Source of the DNA: Bacteroidota bacterium
Lineage (GTDB): Bacteria; Bacteroidota; Bacteroidia; UKL13-3
Length of the DNA: 64,000 bases
Reading direction: 5' to 3'
Assembly: GCA_027491085.1 (NCBI GenBank)
Contig: JAIXWW010000005.1
Coordinates: 1 to 64,000, forward strand
Shown here: positions 24,605 to 34,024 of the stretch, piece after piece
Numbering within the stretch: position 1 is the first letter of the stretch
How the letters are laid out: the number at the start of each line of letters is the position of its first letter
Translations under genes and position numbers: made by a program
Notes under the pieces: model-generated
The model's database searches: none
What the model was told of the DNA's origin: nothing
What the model saw: only the letters and a program-made list of their open reading frames with translations

Positions 24605-27559
24605 TTAGTAACCAAAAATATCGGTAATGCTTACTTCAACCAATTTACCATATTTGCTCAAATCTTCCATTTTTACTTTATCTTTTGATGCTACAATCGA
24701 GTAAAAATAAGGCTTGCCAGTATAATTGGTTTTATAAAAATTATTGATGCTTTCAAAATTTAAATTGTCAATTTGTTCGTATACATCTTTTCTTAAATCG
24801 TGGTGAACGCCCAATTTTTGATTGTTTACATAATTAAAAATAATTGACTCATCGTTGATACGCTCTGTTTCAATGCTGTTTTTGATAGAAGCTTTTGCGT
24901 TATCAATATTGGCTTCGTTTTTAGGTAACGAAGTTAACAATTCATTCATAGCAGGGATGGCTTCATTGATTTTATCTGCTTGTGTGCCTACATATGCTAT
25001 GGTGTAATATGGGTCAGTATTCTTACTTGGTGTTTGATAATACGAATAAGTTGAATAGGCTAAAGCCTTACTTTCGCGTATGGTTTGAAACACAATGCTA
25101 CTCATACCACCACCAAAATATTCGTTAAACAATTGCAAAGTTGGAACCGAGGTTGAATCAAAGTTTTTATCCGACTTGTTAATCCATGAAACTTCAGCTT
25201 GAACCATTTTATAATCAGTAAAATAAACGGTGTTTTCTTTGGTTTCGTTTCTTGTAAATTTAACCGCAGCAGGATATGCTAACTGTTTTGAAGGTATAAT
25301 ATGAAACTGTGCTAACGATTTTTTGAAATCAGCTACAGGGCGCGGACCGAAGTAATAAATGGTGTGTTTGTATTGGTTAATTTTTTTGACGTAATTATCT
25401 ACTAAATCTTTGGCATTTAAAGCACGTAACTCAGCTTCGGTTAAATTATAAGTAGTAGGGTTTTTAGCACCATACATGGCATAAGCCATCAATGCACTTC
25501 TAATGGCACCTTTGCTTAGTTTAGCATCGGCTCTTCCTTTTAAAATACGCTCTACTAAATTGTTCAAAGCTTCAGCATCAGGTTTTGCATTGGCTAATAA
25601 TGTTTCAAATAATTTTACAGCCGGTTCAAAATTTTCGTTTAGGCCACTTAATGTTACATACACTTGCTCATTGCTAGTTGACACGTTAAAATCGCAAGCC
25701 AGTTTAAAAAACTCTTTGCTTATTTGCTCACTAGTCATTTTATCAGTTCCTAAATATTGCAATAAATTAAAAGCTAACGGTAATTTTAAATCGTTAAATT
25801 TACCCATATCTAAAACGTAATACAATTGGAACAAATCATTGTCTTTATTTTGCACATAAAAAACAGGCGCTTTTCCACCAAAATTATCAATGGTTAAATC
25901 TCTTTTGTAATCAATAAAACGTGGTTTGATATTTTCACTTGGTGTATCTTTAATTTTTGATACAAATTGCGAAACATCATCTCTATTTACATCAACTGGA
26001 GTAATGGTAGGTTTTGGAACTTTGGTAATGTTTTTATCCTCCCCTACTTTTTTATTTACCACCACGTAATCGTTGGTAAAATATTTATTGGCAAATGCCA
26101 CAATTTCGGCTTTGGTAATTTTGTTTAAATCATCCACCATGCTAACAGTGCTAGCCCAACTGCGGTGCAAAGTAAATGCATCTAACATGGCATAAGCACG
26201 ACCTTGGTTGCTTTTTTGTTCTTCTATTTTACCAATTTTTAAATTAGCAATAATGGCTTTTAAAATACTTTCGTCAAACTCACCTTTTTTAATAATGTCG
26301 ATTTGATTTAACAATAATTGGCGAACTTCATCTAAAGATTGTCCCTTTTTAGGTTTTCCTGTTAAAAATAAAATACTGTAATCGTGGTTTATCCAAGGGC
26401 TTGACGATGCAGCTAACACTGCTTGTTTTTTGATTAAGTTTAAATCAATTAAACCCGCTTTTGAATTAGCCAAAATCATATCGCACATGGTTAACAATTT
26501 TTCTTCTTGAGTGCCAGCGCCTGGCAATCTGTAACCTATCATTAAATTTTCGGCATCAGGACCATAAATATCAACCACAGTTGGTTCGTTTCTTGGTTTT
26601 TCTACTGGACTGTTAAATACAGGAACTGGTTTGGTTTGCATATAACTGAATTTTTCGTCAATTAAAGCTATCAATGCATCTGGATCAAAATCACCACTCA
26701 ATATGATTGCCATATTATTAGGCACGTAATAAGTATTGTAAAAATTACGGATTTTAACCAACGAAGGATTTTTCAAATGCTCCACGGTTCCAATGGTAGT
26801 TTGAGTTCCATAAGGATGGCTTTTAAATAAATTACTCAATAAAGCTTCATAAACCTTACGACCATCATTGTCTAAACTGATATTTTTTTCTTCATAAACG
26901 GCCTCTAACTCGGTATGAAACAAACGTAAAACGGGAGCTCTGAAACGTTCAGCTTCTATACTTAACCATTTGCCTAATTGGTTTTGCGAAATATCGTTTA
27001 CATACACAGTTTGTTCTAAACTGGTAAAAGCATTGGTTCCTTGCGCACCAATGGCAGTCATCATTTTATCATACTCGTTTGCAATAGCAAATTTACTAGC
27101 CACACCACTTACCGAATCAATTAAATGGTAAATTTGAGTGCGTTTTTTTTCATCAGTTGTTTTATTGTACTGTTCGTATAATGCATCAATTTTATCTAAT
27201 TGTTCTTTTTCTTTAGCCCAATCTTTGGTGCCATACATATTGGTTCCTTTAAAAAGCATGTGCTCTAAATAATGCGCCAAACCTGTATTATCAGCCGGAT
27301 CGTTTTTACTACCTGCATTGGTAGCAATAAAAGTTTGAACACGAGGTTCTTTTTTATTTACACTCATCATTACCGTTAAACCATTGTTTAACTTGTAAGT
27401 ACGCACTCCTAAAGGATCGTTGGTAACAGTAGTGTATTTGTACTTTCCATTACTTGAAATATTTTCAATAGTTGAAAAAGGAAAAACATTAGCAGTTTTT
27501 TTCTGAGCATTTACATGCAAAGCCGCTAATACACAAAGTGAAAGGAAAAAATTTTTCAT
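24605..27559 (-). CDS. M16-family zinc metallopeptidase, secreted
   Basis: I start at 27559, which gives the signal peptide MKNFFLSLCVLAALHVNAQ; the frame is open 30 nt further upstream. The 984-residue protein is a two-half pitrilysin/insulinase type enzyme. The zinc motif HYLEH is at 96-100 (inverted HxxEH), with the distal Glu in ELEAVYEEKN. The second half (about 530-980) has the R/Y region, with ESKALAYSTYSYY, used for substrate binding. It probably digests peptides in the periplasm. Both halves are intact. It stands alone, with a terminator downstream. Confidence 0.9.
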   Translation of the reverse strand: MKNFFLSLCVLAALHVNAQKKTANVFPFSTIENISSNGKYKYTTVTNDPLGVRTYKLNNGLTVMMSVNKKEPRVQTFIATNAGSKNDPADNTGLAHYLEHMLFKGTNMYGTKDWAKEKEQLDKIDALYEQYNKTTDEKKRTQIYHLIDSVSGVASKFAIANEYDKMMTAIGAQGTNAFTSLEQTVYVNDISQNQLGKWLSIEAERFRAPVLRLFHTELEAVYEEKNISLDNDGRKVYEALLSNLFKSHPYGTQTTIGTVEHLKNPSLVKIRNFYNTYYVPNNMAIILSGDFDPDALIALIDEKFSYMQTKPVPVFNSPVEKPRNEPTVVDIYGPDAENLMIGYRLPGAGTQEEKLLTMCDMILANSKAGLIDLNLIKKQAVLAASSSPWINHDYSILFLTGKPKKGQSLDEVRQLLLNQIDIIKKGEFDESILKAIIANLKIGKIEEQKSNQGRAYAMLDAFTLHRSWASTVSMVDDLNKITKAEIVAFANKYFTNDYVVVNKKVGEDKNITKVPKPTITPVDVNRDDVSQFVSKIKDTPSENIKPRFIDYKRDLTIDNFGGKAPVFYVQNKDNDLFQLYYVLDMGKFNDLKLPLAFNLLQYLGTDKMTSEQISKEFFKLACDFNVSTSNEQVYVTLSGLNENFEPAVKLFETLLANAKPDAEALNNLVERILKGRADAKLSKGAIRSALMAYAMYGAKNPTTYNLTEAELRALNAKDLVDNYVKKINQYKHTIYYFGPRPVADFKKSLAQFHIIPSKQLAYPAAVKFTRNETKENTVYFTDYKMVQAEVSWINKSDKNFDSTSVPTLQLFNEYFGGGMSSIVFQTIRESKALAYSTYSYYQTPSKNTDPYYTIAYVGTQADKINEAIPAMNELLTSLPKNEANIDNAKASIKNSIETERINDESIIFNYVNNQKLGVHHDLRKDVYEQIDNLNFESINNFYKTNYTGKPYFYSIVASKDKVKMEDLSKYGKLVEVSITDIFGY

Positions 27560-27719
27560 TAAATTGTCTATTTTAAAATTAGGAAGCAATAATAAAACTA
27601 AAGTTCATAATCTAATAATGATTTATTTAAAAGGAAATTTAGCTTAAATATTTAATTATATTAGCGCACCTTTTTAATATATTTTATAGTTTTAAAACAA
27701 AAACACACTCAAAAAAAAC

Positions 27720-29237
27720 ATGCATAAACTAAAACTCACTACCCTCCTATTCATTATTTCTTGTTCATTAATTGCCCAACCTTCTTTTATTAAAGATTCG
27801 TTAGATGCTTATATCAATCGCGAGATGGCTCGTTGGCAAGTACCGGGCTTAGCCATTGCCATTGCTAAAGATGGAAAAATAATTTTGAGCAAAGGTTATG
27901 GTGTCAAACAAGCAGGTAAATCGGCCAAAGTGGATGAGTATTCCTTATTTCAAATTGCATCAAACAGTAAAGCTTTTACAGGTACTTCCATTGCATTATT
28001 GAATTACCAAAAACGTTTGTTATTAGATGAAAAAGTAACCAAGTACATGCGTGATTTTAAGTTGTATGACGAAACATCAACTTCGCTTTGTACCGTTCGC
28101 GATTTATTGTGTCATCGCATAGGTTTACAAACTTTTCAAGGCGATTTTTTAAATTGGGGAAGTAATTTAACACGCAAAGAAATTATTGAACATTTGGCTC
28201 TAACCAAACCTGTTCATCCATTTAGGTACAAATATGGTTATTGCAATGCAGCTTTTATAACTGCTGGTGAGTTAATTAAAAACGTAACCGATACCAGCTG
28301 GGACGATTATATAAAATACCACTTTTTTGAGCCTTTGGCAATGAAACATACCAGCAGCACCTATAACGATATTATGACCGATGAAAATGCTTGCACGCCT
28401 CACACTTTGGTAAACGGAAAAATTGTTAAATTACCTTACACCAATATTGATAATATGGGACCATCGGCTAGCATTAACTCATGTGCACGCGATATGGCCA
28501 ATTGGTTATTGTTTCAATTGGATAGCGGACGATTTGATGGAAAAAGAATTGTACCCTTTTCGGTATTGGCCGAAACCCGTAAATCGAATATGATTAGCAA
28601 TGATGTGAACTCTAAAATATTTAAAACCAAACACTTTAGCACTTATGGTTTAGGCTGGCAAAGTTACGATTACGAAGGCCGCAGGGTTTGGGAACACAGC
28701 GGTGGAGCTAACGGATTTGTTACCAAAACAGAATTTATTCCCGAAGAAAATTTGGGTGTATTGGTTTATACCAATACAGATGCCAACTCGCTCTACGATG
28801 CTTTGGTAAAACAAGTTCTAGAAGCTTACTTAAATGTGCCTTACCGCAATTTAAGCGAAAAATATTTTGATGGAGGAAAAGTTGGTCGCGCAGCTGAACA
28901 AGCAGAGTTAGACAGTTTAAACAAAGTGGTTTTACTAAAAAACAAACCAAGTATTGATTTACAAAACTTTGTTGGAACTTATAAAAATAGCTTTTATGGC
29001 GATGTAGAAATTAGGTTAATAAAAGGAAAAATGACTTTACATTTTAGCCATCATCCAAATAATATTGGTAAATTAGAGTATTTAGGTAATAATCAATTTT
29101 TATGCACTTACAGTGATGTAACTTGTGGAGTTCAAGTATTACCAGTGAAAATAGAAAATAACCAAGTTAAAAGCATAACCATTAAAGTAGCCGATTTTAT
29201 TGATTACTTAACTTATGATTTTGAGAAGGTAAATTAG
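27720..29237 (+). CDS. Serine hydrolase, class C beta-lactamase family
   Basis: A 505-residue secreted protein with signal peptide MHKLKLTTLLFIISCSLIAQ. The penicillin-binding fold is shown by the nucleophile SxxK at 81-84 (ASNSKAF), a YxN motif in YGYCNAAF, and a late GGANGFVT that corresponds to the KTG/HSG box (WEHSGGANGF). The last 100 residues form a DUF3471-type beta-rich domain (FVGTYKNSFYGDVEIRL). Family members include esterases, D-aminopeptidases and peptidases, so beta-lactamase activity should not be assumed. Confidence 0.9.
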   Translation: MHKLKLTTLLFIISCSLIAQPSFIKDSLDAYINREMARWQVPGLAIAIAKDGKIILSKGYGVKQAGKSAKVDEYSLFQIASNSKAFTGTSIALLNYQKRLLLDEKVTKYMRDFKLYDETSTSLCTVRDLLCHRIGLQTFQGDFLNWGSNLTRKEIIEHLALTKPVHPFRYKYGYCNAAFITAGELIKNVTDTSWDDYIKYHFFEPLAMKHTSSTYNDIMTDENACTPHTLVNGKIVKLPYTNIDNMGPSASINSCARDMANWLLFQLDSGRFDGKRIVPFSVLAETRKSNMISNDVNSKIFKTKHFSTYGLGWQSYDYEGRRVWEHSGGANGFVTKTEFIPEENLGVLVYTNTDANSLYDALVKQVLEAYLNVPYRNLSEKYFDGGKVGRAAEQAELDSLNKVVLLKNKPSIDLQNFVGTYKNSFYGDVEIRLIKGKMTLHFSHHPNNIGKLEYLGNNQFLCTYSDVTCGVQVLPVKIENNQVKSITIKVADFIDYLTYDFEKVN

Positions 29238-29271
29238 TGGTTAGTTGATAGTTGATAGAAAAAAGTATTAA

Positions 29272-29925
29272 ATGGAATATTTAAAGTGGTTTTTTAAATT
29301 CATAATTAGTCATATAGTAAGCATCTTTTTAGCTATATATAATTACTTACCATTAGCTAATCATCAACTAAAACAAGAAACTCAGAAGATAGTTACGCGC
29401 CATGCTGCCTTTCAAACTTTTTATACTTTAAAATTCCTAATTGTAGGAACTTTGTTTTTTATAAACACAAATGTATCTGCGCAACAGCTTTTATTACAAA
29501 ATAATGTTTCACAAATCAGCTACAAATTGGGTTATTTACGCCATATAAGAATAAGTTCTATTCATGATTCAACCCACACTTTTGGTGCTTATGTGAGTAA
29601 AACTAAAAACGATACTTTGTATTTTATTGGTGGTGAAAAAATTGCGTTAGCTGATATTAAAACCATAAGATTTACTCCAAGAAATGCGTTTACCAGATAC
29701 GGAAAACCATATTTATATAGTGCAGGTATTTTTATATCTGGTTTTGTTGCACTCGTATTTATCCCTACCGAAACTACTTACTCAATTAGCCAACGTTCTT
29801 TATTCTTTTTAGGTGGTACTTTATATTCAACAGTTTTAATTGAATTAGCTGGAACAGGATTTTGGATAATTACACCAAAAAGAGAATTGCGAAAAGGAAT
29901 TAACTTAACAATTTTAAACAAATGA
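29272..29925 (+). CDS. Membrane/envelope hypothetical protein, paralogue of the next gene
   Basis: A 217-residue ORF. A signal-peptide-like stretch (LKFLIVGTLFFINTNVSAQQ) lies at about residues 52-71 rather than at the N-terminus. The core domain (about 75-150) reads DTLYFIGGEKIALADIKTIRF, with two membrane helices after it. The ATG at 29402 (MLPFKLF) is one frame off; one extra T in the T5 run at 29418-29422 would make it flow into the signal peptide. So the 5' end may be frameshifted, and the annotated start is uncertain. It overlaps the next gene by ATGA. Confidence 0.6.
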   Translation: MEYLKWFFKFIISHIVSIFLAIYNYLPLANHQLKQETQKIVTRHAAFQTFYTLKFLIVGTLFFINTNVSAQQLLLQNNVSQISYKLGYLRHIRISSIHDSTHTFGAYVSKTKNDTLYFIGGEKIALADIKTIRFTPRNAFTRYGKPYLYSAGIFISGFVALVFIPTETTYSISQRSLFFLGGTLYSTVLIELAGTGFWIITPKRELRKGINLTILNK

Positions 29926-30392
29926 AATCCTTCTTAGTGTTAGTATTAATAACAGGATGCCTCAACGCAAATGCACAAAAGGGCTTTAAGGTTTACCATG
30001 CTGAAAAAGCTCGTTTTATACAATTTAAAGTAAATCAGAATATTAAGTATAATTCTATTAATAATTCGATTTATATAAAAGATAAAATTATTAGTGTTAC
30101 AGATTCAGGTTTTTTAGGACAAAAATCAGGTTTTGTGCAATTCGATTCGCTACAAAGTATTAGTCATTACTATAAATATTTAAATTTAGTTGGTTATTCA
30201 CTTATTGGCTTAGCCGAGTTAAACTTAATTGGAGCTATGATTAGTGCTGATACTACTGTTCAAACTGCGGCTGCTTTTATGTTTGTTGGGGGAAATGCCA
30301 TTGTTATTCCATATTTGGTTTATTATCAAAAACCTATTTTAAAACCTTTAAATAAAATTAGTAACCAAACACATTTTATTATGATTTATTAG
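29922..30392 (+). CDS. Secreted hypothetical protein, paralogue of the preceding gene
   Basis: A 156-residue protein with signal peptide MKSFLVLVLITGCLNANAQ; it starts within the stop of the preceding gene (ATGA). The core (ARFIQFKVNQNIKYNSI, then IYIKDKIISVTDSGFLGQ and FDSLQSI) follows the same layout as its neighbour (HIRIS..., DTLYFIGG..., ADIKTI) and ends in a hydrophobic segment. I infer a duplicated pair of cell-envelope proteins working together. The family is not recognised. Confidence 0.65.
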   Translation: MKSFLVLVLITGCLNANAQKGFKVYHAEKARFIQFKVNQNIKYNSINNSIYIKDKIISVTDSGFLGQKSGFVQFDSLQSISHYYKYLNLVGYSLIGLAELNLIGAMISADTTVQTAAAFMFVGGNAIVIPYLVYYQKPILKPLNKISNQTHFIMIY

Positions 30393-30408
30393 TTTAAACC
30401 ATCATTCA

Positions 30409-30449
30409 ACAAAAAAGCCATTCAGAAAAATTTCTGAATGGCTTTTTTT
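30409..30449. terminator. Bidirectional terminator
   Basis: AAAAAAGCCATTCAGAAA pairs with TTTCTGAATGGCTTTTTT across a short A/T loop. It serves the convergent genes ending at 30392 and 30468. Confidence 0.92.
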
Positions 30450-30467
30450 ATAATTTAATGCAAAAAA

Positions 30468-31220
30468 TTATTGAGCAACTTCTTCAGCTAACTCAGGGTC
30501 AACTAATACGCGACCACAGTTTTCGCAAACTATAATTTTTTTACGTAATTTAATATCAGCTTGGCGTTGAGGAGGAATACCAGCAAAGCAGCCACCGCAG
30601 CTTTCGCGCATAATTACCGCTACACCAATTCCGTTTTTCATGCTAGTTCTAATTCTATTGTACGATGCAACTAAACGCTCATCAGCAACAGTAACCGCTT
30701 TTGCACGATCAACATTTAAATTTGCTTCTTCTTTTTCAGTTTCTGCAATAATGCTTTCTAATTCGCCTTTTTTATTTTTTAAATCTTGCTTACGTCCTAC
30801 TAATTCAGCGTCTAAAGCAGCAATTGCATTTTTCTTTTGCTCTGCTTCAAAATTAGCATTTTTGATACGCTTATCAGCCGCTTGTTGTTCCAATCCTTGA
30901 ATTTCAATTTCTTTATTCAATGCATCGTATTCGCGGTTGTTTTTAACACCTTCTAATTGTTTTTCGTATTTTTTAGCCAATGCTTTTGCATCTAAAATAC
31001 GTGTTTTGTTTTGGCTGATAGTTTCTTCAATAGCCTTAACATCGTTAGCCATATTCGCCAAACGAGTTTCCATACCTGCTATATCATCTTCTAAATCTGC
31101 AACTTCATTAGGTAACTCGCCTCTAACAATTTGCAATTTGCTTATTTGTGAGTCGATAATTTGAAGCCTGTATAAAGCTTTTAATTTTTGTTCAATGCTT
31201 ACTTCTGTAGCTAATGCCAT
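30468..31220 (-). CDS. C4-type zinc-ribbon coiled-coil protein
   Basis: A 250-residue cytoplasmic protein. Residues about 25-190 form a long coiled coil (heptad-rich, with NREYDALNKEIEIQGLEQQ) and the C-terminus is a zinc ribbon with CGGCFAG and CENCGRVLVD. This is the CT398/DUF164 (zf-RING_7) family. The chlamydial member binds type III secretion and sigma-54 components; elsewhere the function is unclear. It lies 5 nt downstream of the Nif3-like gene, a pairing I believe is conserved in many bacteria and probably one operon. Confidence 0.9.
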   Translation of the reverse strand: MALATEVSIEQKLKALYRLQIIDSQISKLQIVRGELPNEVADLEDDIAGMETRLANMANDVKAIEETISQNKTRILDAKALAKKYEKQLEGVKNNREYDALNKEIEIQGLEQQAADKRIKNANFEAEQKKNAIAALDAELVGRKQDLKNKKGELESIIAETEKEEANLNVDRAKAVTVADERLVASYNRIRTSMKNGIGVAVIMRESCGGCFAGIPPQRQADIKLRKKIIVCENCGRVLVDPELAEEVAQ

Positions 31221-31225
31221 ATAGT

Positions 31226-32323
31226 TTAATAATAATAATTTACTGGGTTGGTATTGATTTTACTTAAAAAGAGGGCAAATGTAGGATTTTTTTTCATAAT
31301 TAAATCAAACATAAGCTCTTTTGTGAATTTTTCGCTCTCATAATGTCCAATATCCGCTATCATCAGGCTTTTTTCAGCATCAAAAAATTCATGATATTTA
31401 AAATCTGAGCTGATAAATGCATCTGCACCTTGACTTATGGCATTTTTTAGTAAAAATTGCCCCGCACCTCCGCAAAGCGCAATTTTCTTTATTTTTTTAT
31501 CAAAAGGAGTAAACTTAATTACGTTTAACTCCATTTTTTCTTTTAACATTTTTAAAAACTCAGTTGGTTCCAAAGCAGTTTCCAATTCTCCAATTAATCC
31601 ACTGCCAATTCCCCAAAAAGTATTTTCAGTTGCTATAATATCGTAAGCCACTTCCTCGTAAGGATGCGCATTCAATAAAGCATTTATTATTTTTGATTGC
31701 AAATAAAATGGCATCAACACTTCTAACCTCACTTCGTTTTCCACTTGGCGCTTATTGGCTTCACCCACAAATGGATTGGCTATTTCATTTGGTTTAAAAG
31801 TTCCGTTTCCAGCTTGACTAAATCCGCATTCGCTGTAATTTCCAATATGCCCTGCCCCTGCTTCAAACAAAGTATTTTGTACAGTTTCAAAATGACTTGA
31901 AGGAATAAAGGTTACCAACTTTTTAAAAACTTGGCTTTTAGGTTGTAAAACTTTGGTATTTATTAAATTAATTTTTTGAGCAATTTTTCCATTTACTCCA
32001 TCACTCACATTATCTAAGTTGGTATGACAAGCATAAATAGCAATATCATTTTTAATGGCGTTTATAACTACACGCTCCACATAATTTTTTCCATTCAGTT
32101 TTTTCAAACCACTAAAAACAATGGGATGATGGGCAATAATTAAATTACAATTATTTTCAATTGCCTCATTAACAACATCTTCAGTACAATCTAAAGTAAT
32201 TAAAACATTGGTAATAGGCCAGTTTTTATTACCTGTAATTAGTCCGCTGTTGTCGTAACTTTCTTGTAAAGCACTAGGTGCATAATCTTCAAAAATGGAT
32301 ATGATATCGTTAATAATCATCAT
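31226..32323 (-). CDS. Nif3-like dinuclear metal-centre protein
   Basis: A 366-residue protein of the Nif3/YbgI (DUF34/NIF3, GTP cyclohydrolase I type 2-like) family. Metal ligands are visible in IIAHHPIVFSG and IGHYESEKF; a middle insert domain (about 130-240, with GAGHIGNYSECGF) is the PII-like insert of longer members. Start at 32323 (MMIINDIISIFEDYAPSALQESYDN). The open frame continues upstream to 32455, but those codons come from a GGGCAAT tandem repeat and a spacer, giving PIAHCPL repeats that are not protein-like. Its molecular role remains poorly defined. Confidence 0.9.
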   Translation of the reverse strand: MMIINDIISIFEDYAPSALQESYDNSGLITGNKNWPITNVLITLDCTEDVVNEAIENNCNLIIAHHPIVFSGLKKLNGKNYVERVVINAIKNDIAIYACHTNLDNVSDGVNGKIAQKINLINTKVLQPKSQVFKKLVTFIPSSHFETVQNTLFEAGAGHIGNYSECGFSQAGNGTFKPNEIANPFVGEANKRQVENEVRLEVLMPFYLQSKIINALLNAHPYEEVAYDIIATENTFWGIGSGLIGELETALEPTEFLKMLKEKMELNVIKFTPFDKKIKKIALCGGAGQFLLKNAISQGADAFISSDFKYHEFFDAEKSLMIADIGHYESEKFTKELMFDLIMKKNPTFALFLSKINTNPVNYYY

Positions 32324-32393
32324 GGCGAATTTAGAAAAAATTTTGAATGTTGGATGTTGAATTTTTTTATTCTTGCAACCGGCTTCTAGCAAC

Positions 32394-32456
32394 TGGCAAT
32401 GGGCAATGGGCAATGGGCAATGGGCAATGGGCAATGGGCAATGGGCAATGGGCAAA
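32394..32456. repeat. Heptanucleotide tandem repeat (GGGCAAT)x9
   Basis: Nine consecutive 7-bp units, seven of them perfect, lie in the 309-bp gap between the divergent nif3-like gene and miaB. It has the same period as the ATTTCGA arrays in hutH and hisS but a different sequence. The tract probably varies in copy number between strains. Confidence 0.95.
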
Positions 32457-32473
32457 ACGAATTTTTATAAACC

Positions 32474-32561
32474 TAACTTACCAATTAACTTATTAACCTA
32501 TCAACCATTCAACTTAAATAACCATCCAACAATCAACCACTCAACCACCCAACAAACCAAC
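32474..32561. repeat. CAAC-rich low-complexity spacer upstream of miaB
   Basis: Near-repeats of an 8-10-base unit (TTAACCTATCAACCATTCAAC and similar) fill the spacer. This is the longest example of the style also seen at 1281-1337, 6393-6440 and 23105-23145. No gene is visible here. Confidence 0.55.
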
Positions 32562-32632
32562 AAAAAAATTGCTGCCATACTGACATAAAATGTTTTATAT
32601 TCGCAGCCTTTTTAGTAATAAAAATTTATAAA

Positions 32633-34012
32633 ATGAGAGGCGTAGCAGCAGATATAGCACCTGAAAGTGCAACTAGAAATTTATATATTGAAACTTATGG
32701 ATGTGCCATGAACTTAGCTGATAGCGAAGTAGTTGCATCTATTATGGCCGATAAAGGCTTTAAAACCACCACCGATATTCAACAAGCTGATGTGGTTTTT
32801 GTAAACACTTGTTCTATTAGAGATAATGCAGAGGCTCACGTTTGGGGACGTTTACGCGAAATTAAACACCAAAAGAAAACCAACCCGGGTATGATAGTGG
32901 GTGTTTTAGGCTGTATGGCCGAAAGGTTAAAAAATGATTTGTTAGAAAAAGAACAAATTATAGATATTGTAGTTGGGCCTGATGCTTATCGAGATATTCC
33001 ACGCTTAATTGAACAAGTAGAAGATGGGCAAAAAGCCATGAACGTGCTTTTGAGTCGCGAAGAAACTTATGCCGAAATTGTGCCAGTGCGTTTAAGTAGC
33101 AATGGTGTTTCTGCATTTATAAGTATTATGCGTGGCTGTGATAATATGTGCTCTTTCTGCGTGGTTCCTTTTACTAGAGGTAGAGAACGTAGCCGCGATC
33201 CTGAATCTATCGTAAACGAAGCCAAAGAATTATACAATCAAGGATATAAGGAAGTTACTCTTTTAGGACAAAACGTAGATTCGTATAAAATGGAAGACGA
33301 AAATGGAAACATTATTTGCACTTTTGCTCAATTATTAGAAAAAGTAGCATTAATTGGCCCTGATTTACGTGTTCGTTTTACTTCTTCGCACCCTAAAGAT
33401 ATTTCTGACGAGGTACTTTACACTATTAAAAAATACGATAACGTTTGTAATTATATTCATTTTCCAATGCAATCGGGCAACTCGCGCGTGTTAAAAATGA
33501 TGAACCGTACTTACGATAGAGAATGGTTTAAAATGCGCTTGGATAAAATTAGAGAAGTAATCCCTGATTGTGGTATTTCTACTGATGTAATTACTGGATT
33601 TTGTACCGAAACTGAAGAAGAACATCAAGATACATTGAGTTTATTCGATTACGGAAAATTTGATTTTGCGTTTATGTACAAATACAGCGAACGCTCAGGA
33701 ACCTTGGCTGCTCGCAGGTATAAGGATGATATTCCAGAAGAGGTAAAAGGACGAAGATTAACTGAGATTATAGATTTACAACACAAAAATAGCATTGTAA
33801 AAAATAATGCAGAAATTGGAACTACCCATATTGTACTGATTGAAGGCACATCAAAAAAATCTGAATTGGATGCAAAAGGTCGTAACGACCAAAATAAAAT
33901 AGTTATTTTCCCCATAGAAAACTACAAAAAAGGCCAATATGTAAAAGTATTAATTGAACGAGCTACTATTACTAGTTTAATAGGTAAAATCATAGAAGAA
34001 GTTAAGTTTTAA
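32633..34012 (+). CDS. miaB: tRNA-2-methylthio-N6-dimethylallyladenosine synthase MiaB
   Basis: A radical-SAM enzyme that methylthiolates i6A37 of tRNA. The 459 residues have the N-terminal MTTase domain with three cluster cysteines ([25 protein letters not shown]), the radical-[11 protein letters not shown] and a C-terminal TRAM domain (about 395-455). The HVWGRL and [11 protein letters not shown] segments are also typical. A TATATTCG sequence at 32596-32603 could be its -7 element. It is followed after 12 nt by the MtfA-like gene. Confidence 0.96.
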   Translation: MRGVAADIAPESATRNLYIETYGCAMNLADSEVVASIMADKGFKTTTDIQQADVVFVNTCSIRDNAEAHVWGRLREIKHQKKTNPGMIVGVLGCMAERLKNDLLEKEQIIDIVVGPDAYRDIPRLIEQVEDGQKAMNVLLSREETYAEIVPVRLSSNGVSAFISIMRGCDNMCSFCVVPFTRGRERSRDPESIVNEAKELYNQGYKEVTLLGQNVDSYKMEDENGNIICTFAQLLEKVALIGPDLRVRFTSSHPKDISDEVLYTIKKYDNVCNYIHFPMQSGNSRVLKMMNRTYDREWFKMRLDKIREVIPDCGISTDVITGFCTETEEEHQDTLSLFDYGKFDFAFMYKYSERSGTLAARRYKDDIPEEVKGRRLTEIIDLQHKNSIVKNNAEIGTTHIVLIEGTSKKSELDAKGRNDQNKIVIFPIENYKKGQYVKVLIERATITSLIGKIIEEVKF

Positions 34013-34024
34013 TTTTATCACCAA

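Noticed and set aside
25503..25820. Antisense open frames inside the M16 protease and other large genes
   Set aside because: They are shadows of the real coding frame, with no start context or protein-like motifs.
32324..32455. N-terminal extension of the Nif3-like ORF (PIAHCPL repeats)
   Set aside because: It is the GGGCAAT heptamer array read in frame. The family N-terminus begins at MMIINDII (32323).
32394..32456. CRISPR-like array
   Set aside because: The units are 7 bp without spacers and there are no cas genes. It is a simple tandem repeat.
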